Source: Forsythia viridissima (taxonomy: Eukaryota; Streptophyta; Magnoliopsida; Lamiales; Oleaceae). Taken from it: a stretch of 64,000 nucleotides of DNA. A program made the position numbers and the translations under genes. The DNA is taken from the NCBI GenBank assembly GCA_030279155.1, contig CM059045.1:20948477-21012476 (forward strand). The letters run 5' to 3'. Positions 28,801 through 41,744 of this stretch are shown here, piece by piece; position 1 is the stretch's first letter; the number at the start of each line of letters is the position of its first letter. The notes beneath the pieces were generated by a model. The model made no database searches, was not told the origin of the DNA, and was given only the letters and a program-made list of their open reading frames with translations.

Positions 28801-31800
28801 GTTTGATATTCAATCAATTTAAGCAGGGCTCACTAAGCCATTTAGCGTGAAAAATACATAAAGACACCAAACTATTCAAGCTCAACAAGAGCTCCTTTGA
28901 GATTGGTCATAACCTAAACAGGCAGGAGTAGAAACAATTATAAGCTTTCTAAGAAATCGAGGCAAGACTTAACGACCTATGGTCTGCTAAACGGAAGCAG
29001 ATATCTAAGAACTTCCATTGCAAGACAATGTGGATTCTTCATATAAGGATCGTTCAAATCAGGTTATATGTTGTTGGGCCAGGTCAACTATTGTAGATCC
29101 ATCTCCCAAATAAACTGGACATGATAATTTTTTATCATCCGGCTCGAGTAACACTCAGAAGAACCAAATGAATCAACGAAAATCTACCTGTTGCCTATAT
29201 ATTAAAAAGTAAGCTTTTGCGTCAATACAAAGCCAAAAAGAGGCTGATAATAAAGGCTTTTCAAAGAAAATGATTTTGTAATATTCTGAAGCTAAAGTAA
29301 ATTAATTAATGGCCACTTCCAGCAACCATTTACCTGCTTGGAATTCTCAACAGTCTCCGATGATTCGCTCTCAACAGTTTCCCAGCTAGCTGCATCTTCG
29401 TTAGCTTCACTTCCGGTGGCAATAGACTCATCGTCATCACGACCAACAACATAAATTGCCTGCGGACCAACCTGATATAACAACAGAGATTTTCAACCAA
29501 AACGATGTCAAATTCTTTTCTTTTTATGGCAAAAGAAACTATGGTAAATCTCAACTAGATGAAGTGTTATCGCAGGAGTAAAAGAAATATAATTATCTCT
29601 ACAACCAATCTTCATGCATAATTCAATATAAATTTAGATGGAACAAATGGGAATACAAAATTTAGGAACTTTGCAGTCCAGGTATCACGAAGATTCAACT
29701 TTCTTCTTCTAATTACATTCTCTATGCCCACAAGTGTACAATAGTACAGTTAACAAATAACAATGGTAAAAGTAATATATGAATCCAGATGATAAAACCA
29801 GAAATTTCAACCATTCAAGTTGTGAAACATTATGGAGAAGGGGGAAGACAAAAAGATATACAAAACAAGTAAAACAGCTTTAGAGTGAAAATAATCTCCC
29901 AATTTAAAACGAAATAACAAGGGAAAATTCTAGTTAAAAACAGAGTAACATGGGAAACTTCCAATTAAAATAGAGAAAGTATATTTCGGAAACCCTGAAG
30001 GTAAACATACCATTGATACCATCCCATCAGCCCAGGTAACTTCAATGTCACCATTTTTTAGCCCAGTGATGTTCCCAACCCAAGAGAGATCTGAAAATTC
30101 ACTGGGTACATCATCAGCGGATGAGCTCTGTACCTTCTTACTTCCAGGACGCCTTTTCTTATCTTGCTTAGACTCATTTGAACTAATATGCTGGTTTGGT
30201 TCTTCAACAGACTCCACGAAAGAATCCATTTTTCCGGGCACAGAAACAGGCGACAACCGAACAACTACATCTCCATAACAATAGTCATAGTCAGGATGAC
30301 CCTCTAGCTCATAAACACTCACCATTTCCTCTTTATCAAACTCTCTGGGGTCCTCTGCCCGGGCAACTGGTTTTAACCACCTAACACAAGCTGTCCGCTC
30401 TCTAGCATTGACACTTTTCACTACTCCAACACGTCTTATCTCAACAGCATTGTCACTATCATCAGCAGCCTTCTCCACTACATACTGTTCGGCAACAAAC
30501 TCATGATCACCGGGACTATCGATAGGAATCAAAGATGTGGAGTCTAGACCCTGCTTTATCGTTCCATCCTGCCAGGCAACGTCAACTTTTGTCTTTGTAT
30601 TGACAATCAAAAGGGCCCTCTCAAAATTTTCTATTTTCTTCCGGGCTTTCTTGTCCCTCCTGACTACAACTTTACGGATCTTTTTACGCTGAAGGGGCCA
30701 GGTCTCATGGACACTTTCCTTTGCAACTGACATTGAACTACTGCACATGTCTGATTCTTCGGGGGCATTATTCTCAAAGGTTTCGCTGATTTTATCGAAG
30801 GAAGCCTCTTCATTATTTTCCATTGATTTACTGTTCCCATTTGAATCCTCTGAATTCATCACTTCTGCATCGGACTCATCTTCTGTTTCAACAGATTCTG
30901 GTTCATCTTTAGCTGAACTGGAAGTCTCTAGTTTTGATAATCCCTTGTCCAGGCATGTGGAGGACGATATCAGAGATGATGGAAGAAGGCACCAATCACC
31001 CAACTGCCAGTTTGCATGTGCAAAACAAGACAGTAACTTTAAGTTCTTGGGACTCTGCTCTTCAGCTGGTGTATTAGCAGAGTCAGGCCCATACCCAGCA
31101 GATGCAATCCAATAAATAAACACAGATCCAATGGTAACTTTAGTTACAGTACCCTCCAATCGATTAGCTTTCCACAATCCAGATAGCCACCTAGAATTTT
31201 TGAAAACTGACGAGGAGCTTGCCTTAACACGCTGGCCCGGATGATATGGGAAGTGTCCGTCTTCAAGAATGTTCTTCCCAACGGGTTTCAGACGGAGTGG
31301 ATCAGCTTTCATGACTTTACATACAGAGCCATCATCAAGCAAAACTGTAACATTATCCAAGACATCATCGACTCTACCAAGCCAGGGTCCAAGGACTACA
31401 TAATCACCAACAGTAAAATCCCTTACTCGTTTCAAGTTTCGGGATGATATATCATTTAAAATAGATCCGTCGTGAGTTAATAAATCAACAGAAATATTGA
31501 CATCAACCACAATACCTATTTGACCTGTCGGATCAGAGGCAGCAGCAACATAATCCCCATGTAAAAATCCTCTATCTACAACTGTCACGTCAGTAGTAGT
31601 TTCTGTTGTTTCGGACTCGTCCATCCAGAGAACTCTAACTTGGTCAGCGGAAAGAGGACTACTCTTACTGTTATTATTGTCAGTAATTTCATCAGCACTC
31701 TCGTCAAAATTTCCATTATCCACATCACCTTCCTCATTAGAACCAACTTCATCATCCTCATTCTCATTCTCATTCTCATCCTCATCCTCGTCCCCATCTT

Positions 31801-32074
31801 CGTCGTCGGTTATGCTGCTATCTGAATCTGAGTCACCAGAAACTTCAGTCACAATGCCTATCTTACTGTTAGTTTTGCTTTTTACAACATCTTGTCTGTA
31901 AATATAGGAGACATTCTGCAAGTTCATGAGAATCCTGCCTGGTTCGTTTTCATAGGTCGAGCTTGGATCAAAATTAGGTCCATTTGATGAAGAATCGCCT
32001 TCTCTTACGTTGTCTTCATCAGTAGCAGCAGTGGTAGGTTTGTTAAAATTATCACAATGATGTCCAGATTCCAT
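25900..32074 (-). CDS. UBC23-like: ubiquitin-conjugating enzyme E2 23-like (UBE2O/E2-E3 hybrid type), 1151 aa, seven coding exons
   Basis: Coding exons, minus strand: 32074-30011, 29471-29334, 28073-27594, 27393-27324, 27223-27084, 26945-26634 and 26151-25900. All junctions are GT-AG and phases join cleanly to 1151 codons plus stop. The N-terminal 690 residues hold an acidic D/E/N run (about 80-115) and several small beta-rich modules of the UBE2O type, with repeated W-x-D-G-x-[VI] motifs. The UBC fold occupies about 870-1070. Its catalytic Cys is residue 986 in E-E-G-K-V-C-L-S-L-L-N-T-W, after the [HS]-G-G-W-R-I-N-P-N-L-Y segment. Family members transfer ubiquitin to substrates as combined E2/E3 enzymes. 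The length fits UBC23 better than the shorter UBC24/PHO2. The ATG directly follows an intron acceptor (TTTATAG/ATG), so the 5' UTR is spliced. Confidence 0.92.
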
Positions 32075-34049
32075 CTATAAACACATAAGAATAAGACTGT
32101 CAGCTAATCATTAGAAACACTAATTAACAACCTTAATAAGACTGTCAGAAAATCATTAGAAACACTAACTAACAACCTTACTGCACACAATAAGACACCT
32201 ATCTTTAATGATTAGGTGGAGCAAAAATCATGGTTCATTCCAACTGTACGAAGCTCAATCGTACGACAAAATTTATGTGGTTTCAACTAATCCAAAACAA
32301 TCAGAGTATGTATATCACGACGACACAAACATTTCAAACCAATTTTCTTTAAGTCGGCCCAGTCTATAGGGTCCTTGAGGACTCATCTCCAATTTAGGAG
32401 ATCCACATCAAAAGGTATATTGAAAACTAAATGCATACACTATGGAAACTGCAATAGTAAAATGTCAAATAGTTTCAGAGTATGCCATATTTGGTGTCGC
32501 GGAATTAATTTTTTCAAGAATTCCAATTTCATGACCCATTTTGGAGCTGTCAAAGCATCTATAGAAAAATTATTTCGTATAACATAAATCTTTTCATTAA
32601 CAAGAAAATAAGGATTTATTCAAAAATACCTAACCAGAAGATGCTCAACTCTGGGTGAGGAGAGAAAGAAAGGTGGAAAAACTACATTCACAATCACCTA
32701 ATCTGCTGCAACATATAGTATTGTAGCATAAATGAGCACAGTTGTATTGTGCTTGCCATGATGTGTTACTTTCCTTGGTATGGAAATAAGCTAGTGCAAC
32801 ATTCGCATTATGGTGCAATAATGCACCAGTTCTTTTACATTCATGACTAGCTTGTTTTTGGAGATAGAGAGGTGTATACCTTGAGCGATTATATAAATCA
32901 TTTCTTCAAAAGAAATAGATTTATCATCTAGTATCCTCTTCATGAGTTAAAATTATTGAAAGCAAAAAAGATAACAGAGGGGGAAAGGTTATTTGCCTTC
33001 ATCGAACATTCATACAAAGATTTAGTACTCAGCCAAGGTGGAGTTGACTAGACCTACTTTTGCGGTCATGGGATCATGCCCAACATTTAGGAAGCTGAAC
33101 TCGTGCATTAAGTGGAATGCATGAAAACAAGATCAAAAAAAATCTCTGTACTAACAAGATTGCAACTCCGGAATCCATCTATTATGATGCAATGTAACCA
33201 ATTCCAACTGTCCCTTATCAATGTTAACTTGTTAATAGGTTCTAAAATATGCTACGTTCGGTGGCATAGGAATGAGGACTTGGAGTCAATATTTTAATAG
33301 AAAATCACCCAAAATTGTGTATGTCCCTCTCATGCTGCCAAAACAGCCACTGGGAGATTATTTCACACAAGAAATTCACCCTTTCTTTTAAAAAAATAAA
33401 ATTAGAATTATAGGACTCGTATGACAAAAACCTGATAAGAAGATTCTCCAAGACAACAAAACCATTGCAAAATAGCTAACTTACCTACAAACATAATACC
33501 TCGAATCAGATTATCCTAGATCATCCTGTTCAATAAATTAAAACTTCTGGATTCAAGAAAAAATGCTACAAAAAATGGTGTGCACCACCTCCAGAAAATT
33601 CTGTGAACTACAAAGAAACACTCTGCCTGAATCAAGTTGACTTCGCCTAATTCTTTTGTGACCATATCATAGCCCAGCATTTAATACTTCAAACTCAAAC
33701 TTGTTCTACAATTTCTTGTAATTTCTGTCATATTATTATCATAACAACAACAAAGCTACAAATAGCCAATAAATTATAAATCAATCGGCTAAAAGGAAAA
33801 AATAGAATAAAGTCAAAAACAATCCCCACGACGCCAGCTCCAAACCTATCGCTCATCCAAACTAGATACAGCTAAAAGAGGAGCTCAATTCATGCTTTAA
33901 ATAAAAATGCACAAAAACGAGATCAAATCATTCCCCCGTATATCAATTCAAATGCCCCATAACTTATTAAAAAAATAAAACATAGTTTCAAACAACATTA
34001 AAAAAAATATTACAGATACAATAAATACATACATATATATATTTAATAC
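32075..34049 (-). other. 5' UTR intron of the UBC23-like gene
   Basis: The acceptor TTTATAG abuts the ATG at 32074. A donor AAAG/GTATTAAAT is at 34049-34048 on the minus strand. About 2 kb of AT-rich sequence with no ORF of interest. Leader introns are usual for plant ubiquitin-pathway genes. Ends are predicted from splice signals only. Confidence 0.5.
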
Positions 34050-34190
34050 CTTTGAAATCGGAAAACGCTCAAACAGGGAGAGAATCGGGATTCGGAGCAC
34101 AAGATTAATGAATAATAAAATGAGCGGCTCTCTTTGTTGTGGTTCGATGATCTTCAAACGAATTTTTTTCTGCTCTTTTTCTAAAAAAAA
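34050..34190 (-). other. probable 5' UTR exon of the UBC23-like gene
   Basis: A non-AT-biased block between the predicted leader-intron donor and a poly-T/A boundary near 34180. I saw no miR399-like target site here, unlike PHO2/UBC24 leaders. The transcription start is not defined. Confidence 0.4.
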
Positions 34191-34422
34191 ATAAAATAAA
34201 AAAGGTTATAGAGACATCAGAAATGGAGCTTATAGGCTATACCTGTGGGGTTAGGGGCATTGTTGTCATTACGTGCCGTAGAAGTGTTTCTGATGTGTCC
34301 TTGCTTTAAGAAATTAATTAGAAATTATTCTATAAATGTATATTTATTTATATTTTATTTTCCTTCAGTATTTTTAACACGTTCATCGTACATATGATTG
34401 AAATTTTTTTTTAAATAATGAT
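34191..34422 (-). promoter_or_regulatory. presumed promoter region of the UBC23-like gene
   Basis: Sequence just upstream of the predicted first exon. No clear TATA box was recognised on the minus strand. Confidence 0.25.
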
Positions 34423-34521
34423 ATTCATAGTCGTTCACTATCGATAGTGAGTCTACATGAATAATTACTCCAATTAAATAATGTCACATAGGTTCACTAT
34501 AGACAATAAACGACTATGAAT
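34423..34521. repeat. ~99-bp foldback element
   Basis: ATTCATAGTCGTTCACTATC at the left pairs with a right arm ending AAACGACTATGAAT. The arms extend about 27 bp with a few mismatches. Probably a small MITE upstream of the UBC23-like gene. Confidence 0.7.
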
Positions 34522-36180
34522 AGTATTAATATTATTTTTTAGTTAAAAGTATAATATGTGCACAATTTTTATTGAATCAAACGTGCTCATAAATTGACGT
34601 GGGTGAGAATTGATAGAAATATTTTATTTGATCCTCATACCATATTAATCATCTTATCTCAAAATTTAAAATCTTGATTAATTAAAAAAGAGACACGTAT
34701 ATTCATTTAAATCTTGTTCAAATATATACTCAGAATGTTAGTTATAAATTTATTCTAAAATATTTTCAGTACACAAGTATAATGTGTAAAACAAGTTTTT
34801 ATATCACTTATTTCAAGTCATTTTTTTATGACTATGTAAGATGGCTGTTAGTATTTAATGGCTATTTCTGTTTTTGAAATTAGACAATGTGACGAAATTG
34901 AACAAATTAGTCTAAATTGAGATAAAATTAAAATGTAGTGACTCAATTGATACAAAATTAAAGTATAATTATCTAATGGAAAATATTGAAGTTAACCTAA
35001 TTCTTTGCAATGTGTATTATTGAGTTTGTGTATTAGTGTTTGTATTCAAAGATAAATAGAATAGTATTTAACAAGATAAAAGAGCAAAAGGACAAATAAA
35101 ATTTATTCATGAATAGTGGATTGTCTCTTGACAAGTCTGTGAGGTTATAATTGGTATATTATAATGAAAATTATTCAATTATTTTATCTAAAAATTTGAA
35201 TTATTCATGATAAATATTTTTATTTCAACTTGTTTCATTGCGATTATAAGTAATTGATCTTACGAAATGTGTAGATAAAAATTATATTTAACCAATTTAT
35301 AAATACTTATAAGTACTTCCAAACGTGTTCTTAGTCCAAAATGTTGAATCCCATATAAGATTATGCCCTCTCTTAGAAATATTCTAATTTGAAGTTAGTA
35401 TTGTGATCAAGCAAAGTATGATGCTTTCTTAAAGCAAGATAGAAGACAAAAAGTACAACTTCATTGAATTTTACAAACTTTATCAAGAGGTTTAAAACTT
35501 ATTTGAAATAAACTCGACTCTAATTCAAAACTCTCGATTGAGATCTAATTTAATTTAATGGAAAAATAAATTCTATACGGTTAAATAATATCGACCCGAT
35601 TTAAATTATTTTAGTTTTTTTCAAGTTTACCTTTCTAAATCTAACTCGAACCTACTCGAACTATAGACTTTAATCAAAATGACTTATTTTTTTAGTTAGG
35701 CAATAATGAAAACTTTTTATTGGACCTCTCTTGAATTGTCTTGATTGGAGTATGTTCTAATTTGAACCAAACATAAACTTGGTTTACAAGTTCCATCATC
35801 ATATATATAGCAATGAAGAAAATAAAAGAGGTCAGAGGTGGTGAAATTTAAAGTGGAAAGGAAAAAAAAAACATTTAGATAATGATAAAATTAAAGAAAT
35901 AATTAACAAATCGACGTTTTAGCTCACTTCAAATTTGACACTTTAATTTGGTAGCTACAAAATTGAGCTTGCTTTAATTTTGTTTTGAACGAAAACATAA
36001 GAAGGTAAATATTTGCTACAAAAATACAAATTTACAAACTCATAAGTGGATAATATTAGATCGAATTGTTACAAAAAAAAAATACCATGCAAATTTTTCA
36101 TATTTTAAATCTTTCATACTCAATTAAGAATACGTTATTCACGAAAAGTAAATAATGCAAAATAAAATAAAAATAATCAG
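34522..36180. other. AT-rich intergenic DNA, nothing recognised
   Basis: No ORF, RNA gene or transposon terminus found. Confidence 0.55.
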
Positions 36181-36188
36181 ATATTCGA

Positions 36189-38388
36189 TGAGTTAAACAT
36201 TTGAATAATTACTGAACTTCTAGTTTCGTATTCATTTACTCATTGAACTTTAAAATAGTGCTGAATGCTCCCCAAATTTTACAATGTTGCTCGTCATTAC
36301 TCACTCCTGACGATCCATTAATAGCCAGTGGACAGAATTGCACACGTGGCAGTTGGAAATGCTCACATGACACACGTTTCTGTCGACCAATGTTGAGTTG
36401 TCCGTCATGTCAACAAATCACATTTTGAATAGTCACTGAACTTTTAGTCTTGTCTTGATTCACTCACTGAACTTTAATATGTTATTGGATGCTCACTCAA
36501 TTTTTCAAGATTACACTCCGTTACTCACTTATGACGATTCAATAATAACCTATTGACAGAATGACCACGTGTCCTCTATTTTTTGTCATTAAATCTACCA
36601 ACCAAAATAGTCTCGCGTCATGTCATCAAACACATTTTCAAATACGTTTTTTAAGATGCCCAAAACGGTAAAACTTGCTCCAATGAACAAACGATTTCAT
36701 TTCAATTGATCTTAATTTATCTCAAACGTTCCACCAAGAACCATATCCTTAACCTATGTTCTCTAGTGAACCACTCTGGGATGGAAAACTTATTCTTTAC
36801 TGATTATGAACAGAAAGTTGTGTTATTGTGGTAATGTTCCAGGTTGAAGACTTCTTGGACAGAAGGTAATAGTGTGTTTGAAATGGTTTTTTTGAAATCC
36901 AAAAACACTTCTTAAAGAGCAAAAGTATTTTTAATTATATTTATAGTTGTTTGACTAAGGTCAATATGTATTTTTTTACTAAAAAAATAGTTTAAAAAGC
37001 TGTTTTTTAGAAGACCAATTTTGAGTTTCTCTAAAAAAACTCTAATTGATCTTTTACGGAAAATTATAATTACATTTAATGAACTTAAAAATTAACAAAA
37101 TTATCACTAGTACATAAAAATAATTAATTTATTTACCATAATAAATACTTATAACAAATTGTCACTTCATATATTTATATAAAGTAAAAAATATATATTA
37201 ATGTGTTGAATAATATAATAAAAATTATACACAATATGTTTGATTTAAATAATTAATTAATTTTAAGTAATATAATAAATACTAAAATAATTATGTTATT
37301 ATAAGTAATATATTAATTTTAATAGTTATTATAGGATATAAAAAAATATTATTTATTTTTAAAATAATAATATGAGATATATTATAATAATAATTATTGT
37401 TTAGTCAAATATACTAAAATAATTGTGTAATAATAATTAAATTAATATATTATTTCTAATAGTTATTATATGATATAAAAAAATAATATGAGATATATAA
37501 TAATTAATTACTGTTAGTCAAATAAATATAAATTTTATACAAAAGTACTTTTATAATCATGCAATCAAACACTCAATTTAATATTCACAACACTTTTTTT
37601 TAATTCATTTCTAAATTGTCAACAGCTTTATAGCAAAAGCTCAACTGCCAAAAGTTCTATTGTTAAAAGCTCTACCCACAATAGTTGTGCCAAATGGACC
37701 TTAACTCTGGACGTCGATTTTGAGGTTGCAAATTCTACGTAGAAGGTAAATACGTGTGATTTTTTTGATTGGACATATCCTGCAGCCCATGCTAAATACA
37801 AGTCGGTAATCAATTGGCGGAACATTTGGGAGAAATCAATTTGAGATCAATTGAAATAAAATTCGTTTGCTTAATTGGGGAAAGTTTCATTGTTTTTGAC
37901 ATCTTAAAAAATGTATTTTGAACATGCATTTGATAACATGAAGCACAATTATTCTGGTTAGCAGATTTAATGGCAAAAAATGGAGGACATGTAGTCATTC
38001 TGTCAGCCACGTACACATTCAGTCAATGAACTGTTATTAAATCATCATGAGTGAGTAACGGAGTGTAATTTTGAAAAGTTAAGTAAGCAACCGCAATATT
38101 TTAAAGTTCAGTGGGTAAACGAATACATAACTAAAAATTCAGTGATTATTCAAAATACAGTTTGCTGACATGACGAGCAGCTCAATATTAGTTTGCAGAA
38201 ACGTATGCCACGTGAGCATTCCGTCTGCCACATCTGCAATTCCATCTACTGGATGTCAATTGGTCGTCAAGAGTGAGTAATAACGAGTGACATTATAAAA
38301 TTTGGTGAATATTCAACACCATTTTAAAATTTAATGAGTAAATAAAGAAAAAACTAAAATTTTAATACTTATTCAAACATTTAACTCA
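36189..38388. mobile_element. 2.2-kb non-autonomous DNA transposon with ~550-bp inverted terminal repeats
   Basis: The left arm (about 36189-36760) and right arm (about 37800-38388) are diverged reverse complements, starting TGAGTTAAACATTTGAATAA and ending TTCAAACATTTAACTCA. Flanks ATATTCGA (36181-36188) and ATATTCAA (38389-38396) look like an 8-bp target duplication with one mismatch. Each arm contains two subrepeats of about 230 bp beginning 'TGAATARTYACTGAACTT'. The 1-kb interior is AT-rich and lacks transposase. Confidence 0.75.
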
Positions 38389-38596
38389 ATATTCAATCTC
38401 ATCTACCTTTTTATTTTTGTTTTTCCTATTTCATGTCATTTTAAAAGGAAAATTATCCCCACCTTAACCTATTGTTCCACTAAAAAATAGGTCCACAGTC
38501 GTAAAAGGTGGCAAATTGGCCTCCAACTAAGAGTGGACGTACAATGCGGTTTGGTCAACCTATTGTTTTCCAGTCGAGTTCTTGTTCAATTCTATC

Positions 38597-39278
38597 TGTT
38601 GACCCTCAAAAATGGTTGCCAACAGGATCCCCACGCTACCTATGCCCACGTGTGCTTTCCTCTCACTAAGACTGCCACGTGGTTTATTCAACTACGTAGA
38701 TAATCTCCCGTCCGGATGGAAGGAAGATAAAAGGTCAGAAACACTCTTAAAGCAAAAGTGAAAGCCTGAGGGCCTCCTACTAACCAATTCACAGGCGGTT
38801 GTAGCACTTAAAGTAATTAGAAAGGAGGACTTGTTATATGTGTGGTGATGATAATATTTTCAACATCCTTTTTTTGTGAAATGAGTTTGGTATTTATAGG
38901 CCAATTCTATGAGAACGATCTCCCTTGATGTGCGACACGTGGCTCAATCTGAGGGGTTCTTAAGTCACATCTTTGGTGTCACGTCATTAGCATTAATGAG
39001 AAAGTCACTTTCAGCCGCAAACTAAGGGGCTATGATCATGACCAGCCGCATTGGCAGACTGTCCCATCAATCTTTTCAAGGTTGAGTTGCAGGGAGGCTT
39101 CCTAGACATGCAACCTGGGTCGGCCAATGAGGCTGTTCCGACCCATGGGCCTCGGTAACATGCCTCAACCGCCTCAGAGAAGGGTTAGGTGAGCGTATTT
39201 GTTTCGACTATGCTTACGTGGCGCGTGGGTGGGACTATCTTGCCCCCATGGGCTGCCAGGTAGGACCGGCACATAACA
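38597..39278 (-). repeat. 3' LTR of the Gypsy element
   Basis: Starts TGTTGACC and ends TAACA on the + strand (TGTTA...CAACA in element sense). 682 bp, nearly identical to the copy at 46325-47006. Confidence 0.95.
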
Positions 39279-39291
39279 ATAGTCCCCCAAG
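39279..39291 (-). other. polypurine tract of the Gypsy element
   Basis: In element sense CTTGGGGGACTAT abuts the 3' LTR. A G-rich primer for plus-strand synthesis fits this place. Confidence 0.7.
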
Positions 39292-39439
39292 TTCAGAATC
39301 CATCATTCATGTGGGATGCTGGACTTGGTTTTAAGTTTTAGCGGGTGGGATAGTCCCACAAGGCTCGGAATGCTCATTAATGTGGATGGTGAGCCTTGGA
39401 ATCATAGGCGCCTTCTGTTGTGGCGTGGATATGATCCCA

Positions 39440-40440
39440 TGTCGGGAGAGGCTAAGTGGACAGCCGAGTCTCAGGAGGACAGTCGAGTCCCGGGATGGGA
39501 GAGGCTGTTTGGATAGCCGAGTCCCATGTTGGGAGAGGCTACTTGGATTTAGCCGAGTCCCAGGATGGGAGAGGCTATTTGGATTAGCCGAGTCCCAGGA
39601 TGGGAGAGGCTATTTGGATAGCCGAGCCCCATGTTGGGAGAGGCTAAGCGGATAGCCGAGTCCCAGGATGGGAGAGGCTATTTGGATACCCGAGCCCCAT
39701 GTTGGGATAGGCTTCTTGGATTAGCCGAGTCCCAGGATAGGAGAGGCTATTTGGATAGCCGAGTCCCATGTTGGGAGAGGCTACAAGGCTCAGCCGAGTC
39801 CCAGAATGGGAGAGAATAAGCGGATAGCCGAGTCCCAGGAGGACAGCCGAGTCCCAGGATGGGAGAGGCTGTTTGGATAGCCGAGTCCCATGTTGGGAGA
39901 GGCTACTTGGATTAGCCGAGTCCCAGGATAGGAGAGGCTATTTGGATAGCCGAGCCCCATGTTGGGAGAGGCTAAGTGGACAGCCGAGTCCCAGGATGGG
40001 AGAGGCTGTTTGGATAGCTGAGTCCCATGTTGGAGAGGCTACTTGGATTAGCCGAGTCCTAGGATGGGAGAGACTAAGCAGATAGCCGAGTCCTAGGATG
40101 GGAGAGACTAAGCAGATAGCCGAGTCCGAGGATGGGAGAGGATATTTGGATACCCGAGCCCCATGTTGGGATAGGCTTCTTGGATTAGCCGAGTCCCAGG
40201 ATGGGAGAGGCTATTTGGATAGCCGAGTCCCAGGATGGGAGAGGCTGTTTGGATAGCCGAGTCCCAGAATGGGAGAGGCTTAAATAAAGCCGTCCCAGGA
40301 TGGGAGAGGCTATTTGGATAGCCGAGTCTCAGGATGGGAGAGGCTGTTTGGAGAGCCGAGTCCCAGGATGGGAGAGGCTGTTTGGAGAGCCGATCCCCAG
40401 GATGGGAGAGGTTATTTGGATAGCCGAGTCTCGGGATGGC
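39440..40440 (-). repeat. ~34-bp tandem array inside the Gypsy element, about 28 units
   Basis: Units of the form GCCGAGTCCCAGGATGGGAG followed by AGGCTATTTGGATA repeat for 1 kb. Two main variants, one with CAGGATGGGAG and one with CATGTTGGGAG, often alternate, giving a higher-order pattern. The array lies between integrase and the 3' LTR. Tat/Ogre-type elements are known to carry variable tandem repeats in this region. Confidence 0.92.
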
Positions 40441-41644
40441 ATGTCCATGGGTGGGGCTGTCGTTTACAACACATGTCTTCGATACTATAGGTTTCGGGTC
40501 GCGTCTCACCGGTGATTCGGTAGGGACCCTGCCAGTTGGGGCCCAAGGTTCCTACCCCTGCCTCTTTTGAAGATAAAAATACTCTTCTTAAGACAAGGTC
40601 TCCGAGACGAAACGATCGTTTTCTTATCCTCTTGTTGAAGTATTTTGCCATTTTTCTTTGGTAAGAAGTCAACCGGACCTGGGAGTCGCTTCTTTTCTCG
40701 TCTATCAGGTCTAGGCTCGTCCTCATCAGGTCATCGTTGGTTTTTTCATTGAACATTAGCCGACGGGGAGAAGGTATGCCGCTTTCGACCGGACACATAG
40801 CTTCGGACCCGTAAGCCATGGAGAAGGGGGTCTCCCCGGTAGGGGTTCTAGCCGTGGTTCTGATAGCCCAAAGAACGTGAGGAAGCTCATCGACCCATGC
40901 CCCTTTGGAGGCCTCAAGATTTCATTTGAGTGTGTACTTGATGGTTTTGTTAACTGCTTCGACTTGGCCATTAGCTTGCGGGTGGTGGGGGCTCGAGAAG
41001 TGTTTTGCGATCCCCAGCTCCTCGCATAAATTCCTGACCTTCCTGTTGTCGAACTGCTTCCCATTATCTGGGACCAGAGAATGGGGAATGCCAAACCTGC
41101 AAATAATGTTTTTCCATAAGAATTTGGAAGTGTTGGCCTCTGTGATTCTCATCATTGGTTCTGCCTCAACCCATTTTGTGAAATAGTCGATAGCGACTGG
41201 GGCGTGGCAAGCGTTTCCCCTACCCCTGGGCATTGGGCCTATGAAGTCTATCCCCCATTTGGCGAAAGGCCAAGGGCTAGACACAACTGTGAGTTCTTGG
41301 TGAGGCTGTCTCGGAATTGTGGCGAAGCGCTGACACTTATCGCACTTTCTGACATGAAGTAGGGCGTCTTTTTTCAGAGTGGGCCAGAAGTATCCTTGCT
41401 TTAGAATCTTTTGGGCCAGGGCCATTCCACCGGTGTGGTTACCACATATTCCTTCGTGGACTTCTCTGAGGATATAATCTGCCTCGCCGGAGCTAATGCA
41501 CCTGAGGAGGGGTGAAGAATAGCCTCGCTTATATAGGACGTCGTCTGAAAGTAGGAAGTGTGCTGACCTCCTTTTCAACTTCCTTGCCTCAGTCGTATTG
41601 CCCGGGAGGGTTTGATTTTTGAGAAAAGCGAGGATAGGATCCAT
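40412..41644 (-). pseudogene. Gypsy integrase (disrupted)
   Basis: Element-sense frames show the zinc-binding H-x-G-I-C-G-N-H-T-G-G and C-x-K-C-Q-R-F (HHCC), then G-I-D-F-I-G-P-M-P and F-G-I-P-H-S-L-V-P-D-N-G-K-Q-F, both DDE-core segments. A TGA at about 40919-40921, likely from a CGA codon, interrupts the frame after Y-T-L-K. The following reading resumes with typical integrase C-terminal sequence. Confidence 0.85.
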
Positions 41645-41744
41645 CCATGTGGGACCCTCCTCAATTGACAGTATTTCTTCAACATCGTCGATGGAGGGTC
41701 AGATGAGGTGCTCGATTGGAACCGTTTTGAGGAGCTCTGAATTT

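Noticed and set aside
30045..31901. Plus-strand Ser-rich ORFs in UBC23-like exon 1
   Set aside because: Antisense of the acidic D/E-rich coding exon.
25900..32074. PHO2/UBC24 identity for the giant E2 gene
   Set aside because: The 1151-aa product is longer than PHO2 and I found no miR399-like target site in the leader region 32075-34190; UBC23-type fits better.
33112..33297. Small ORFs in the UBC23-like leader intron
   Set aside because: Short, no similarity, AT-rich intron sequence.
39440..40440. CRISPR-like repeat array
   Set aside because: Units are contiguous with no unique spacers and lie in a retrotransposon of a plant genome.
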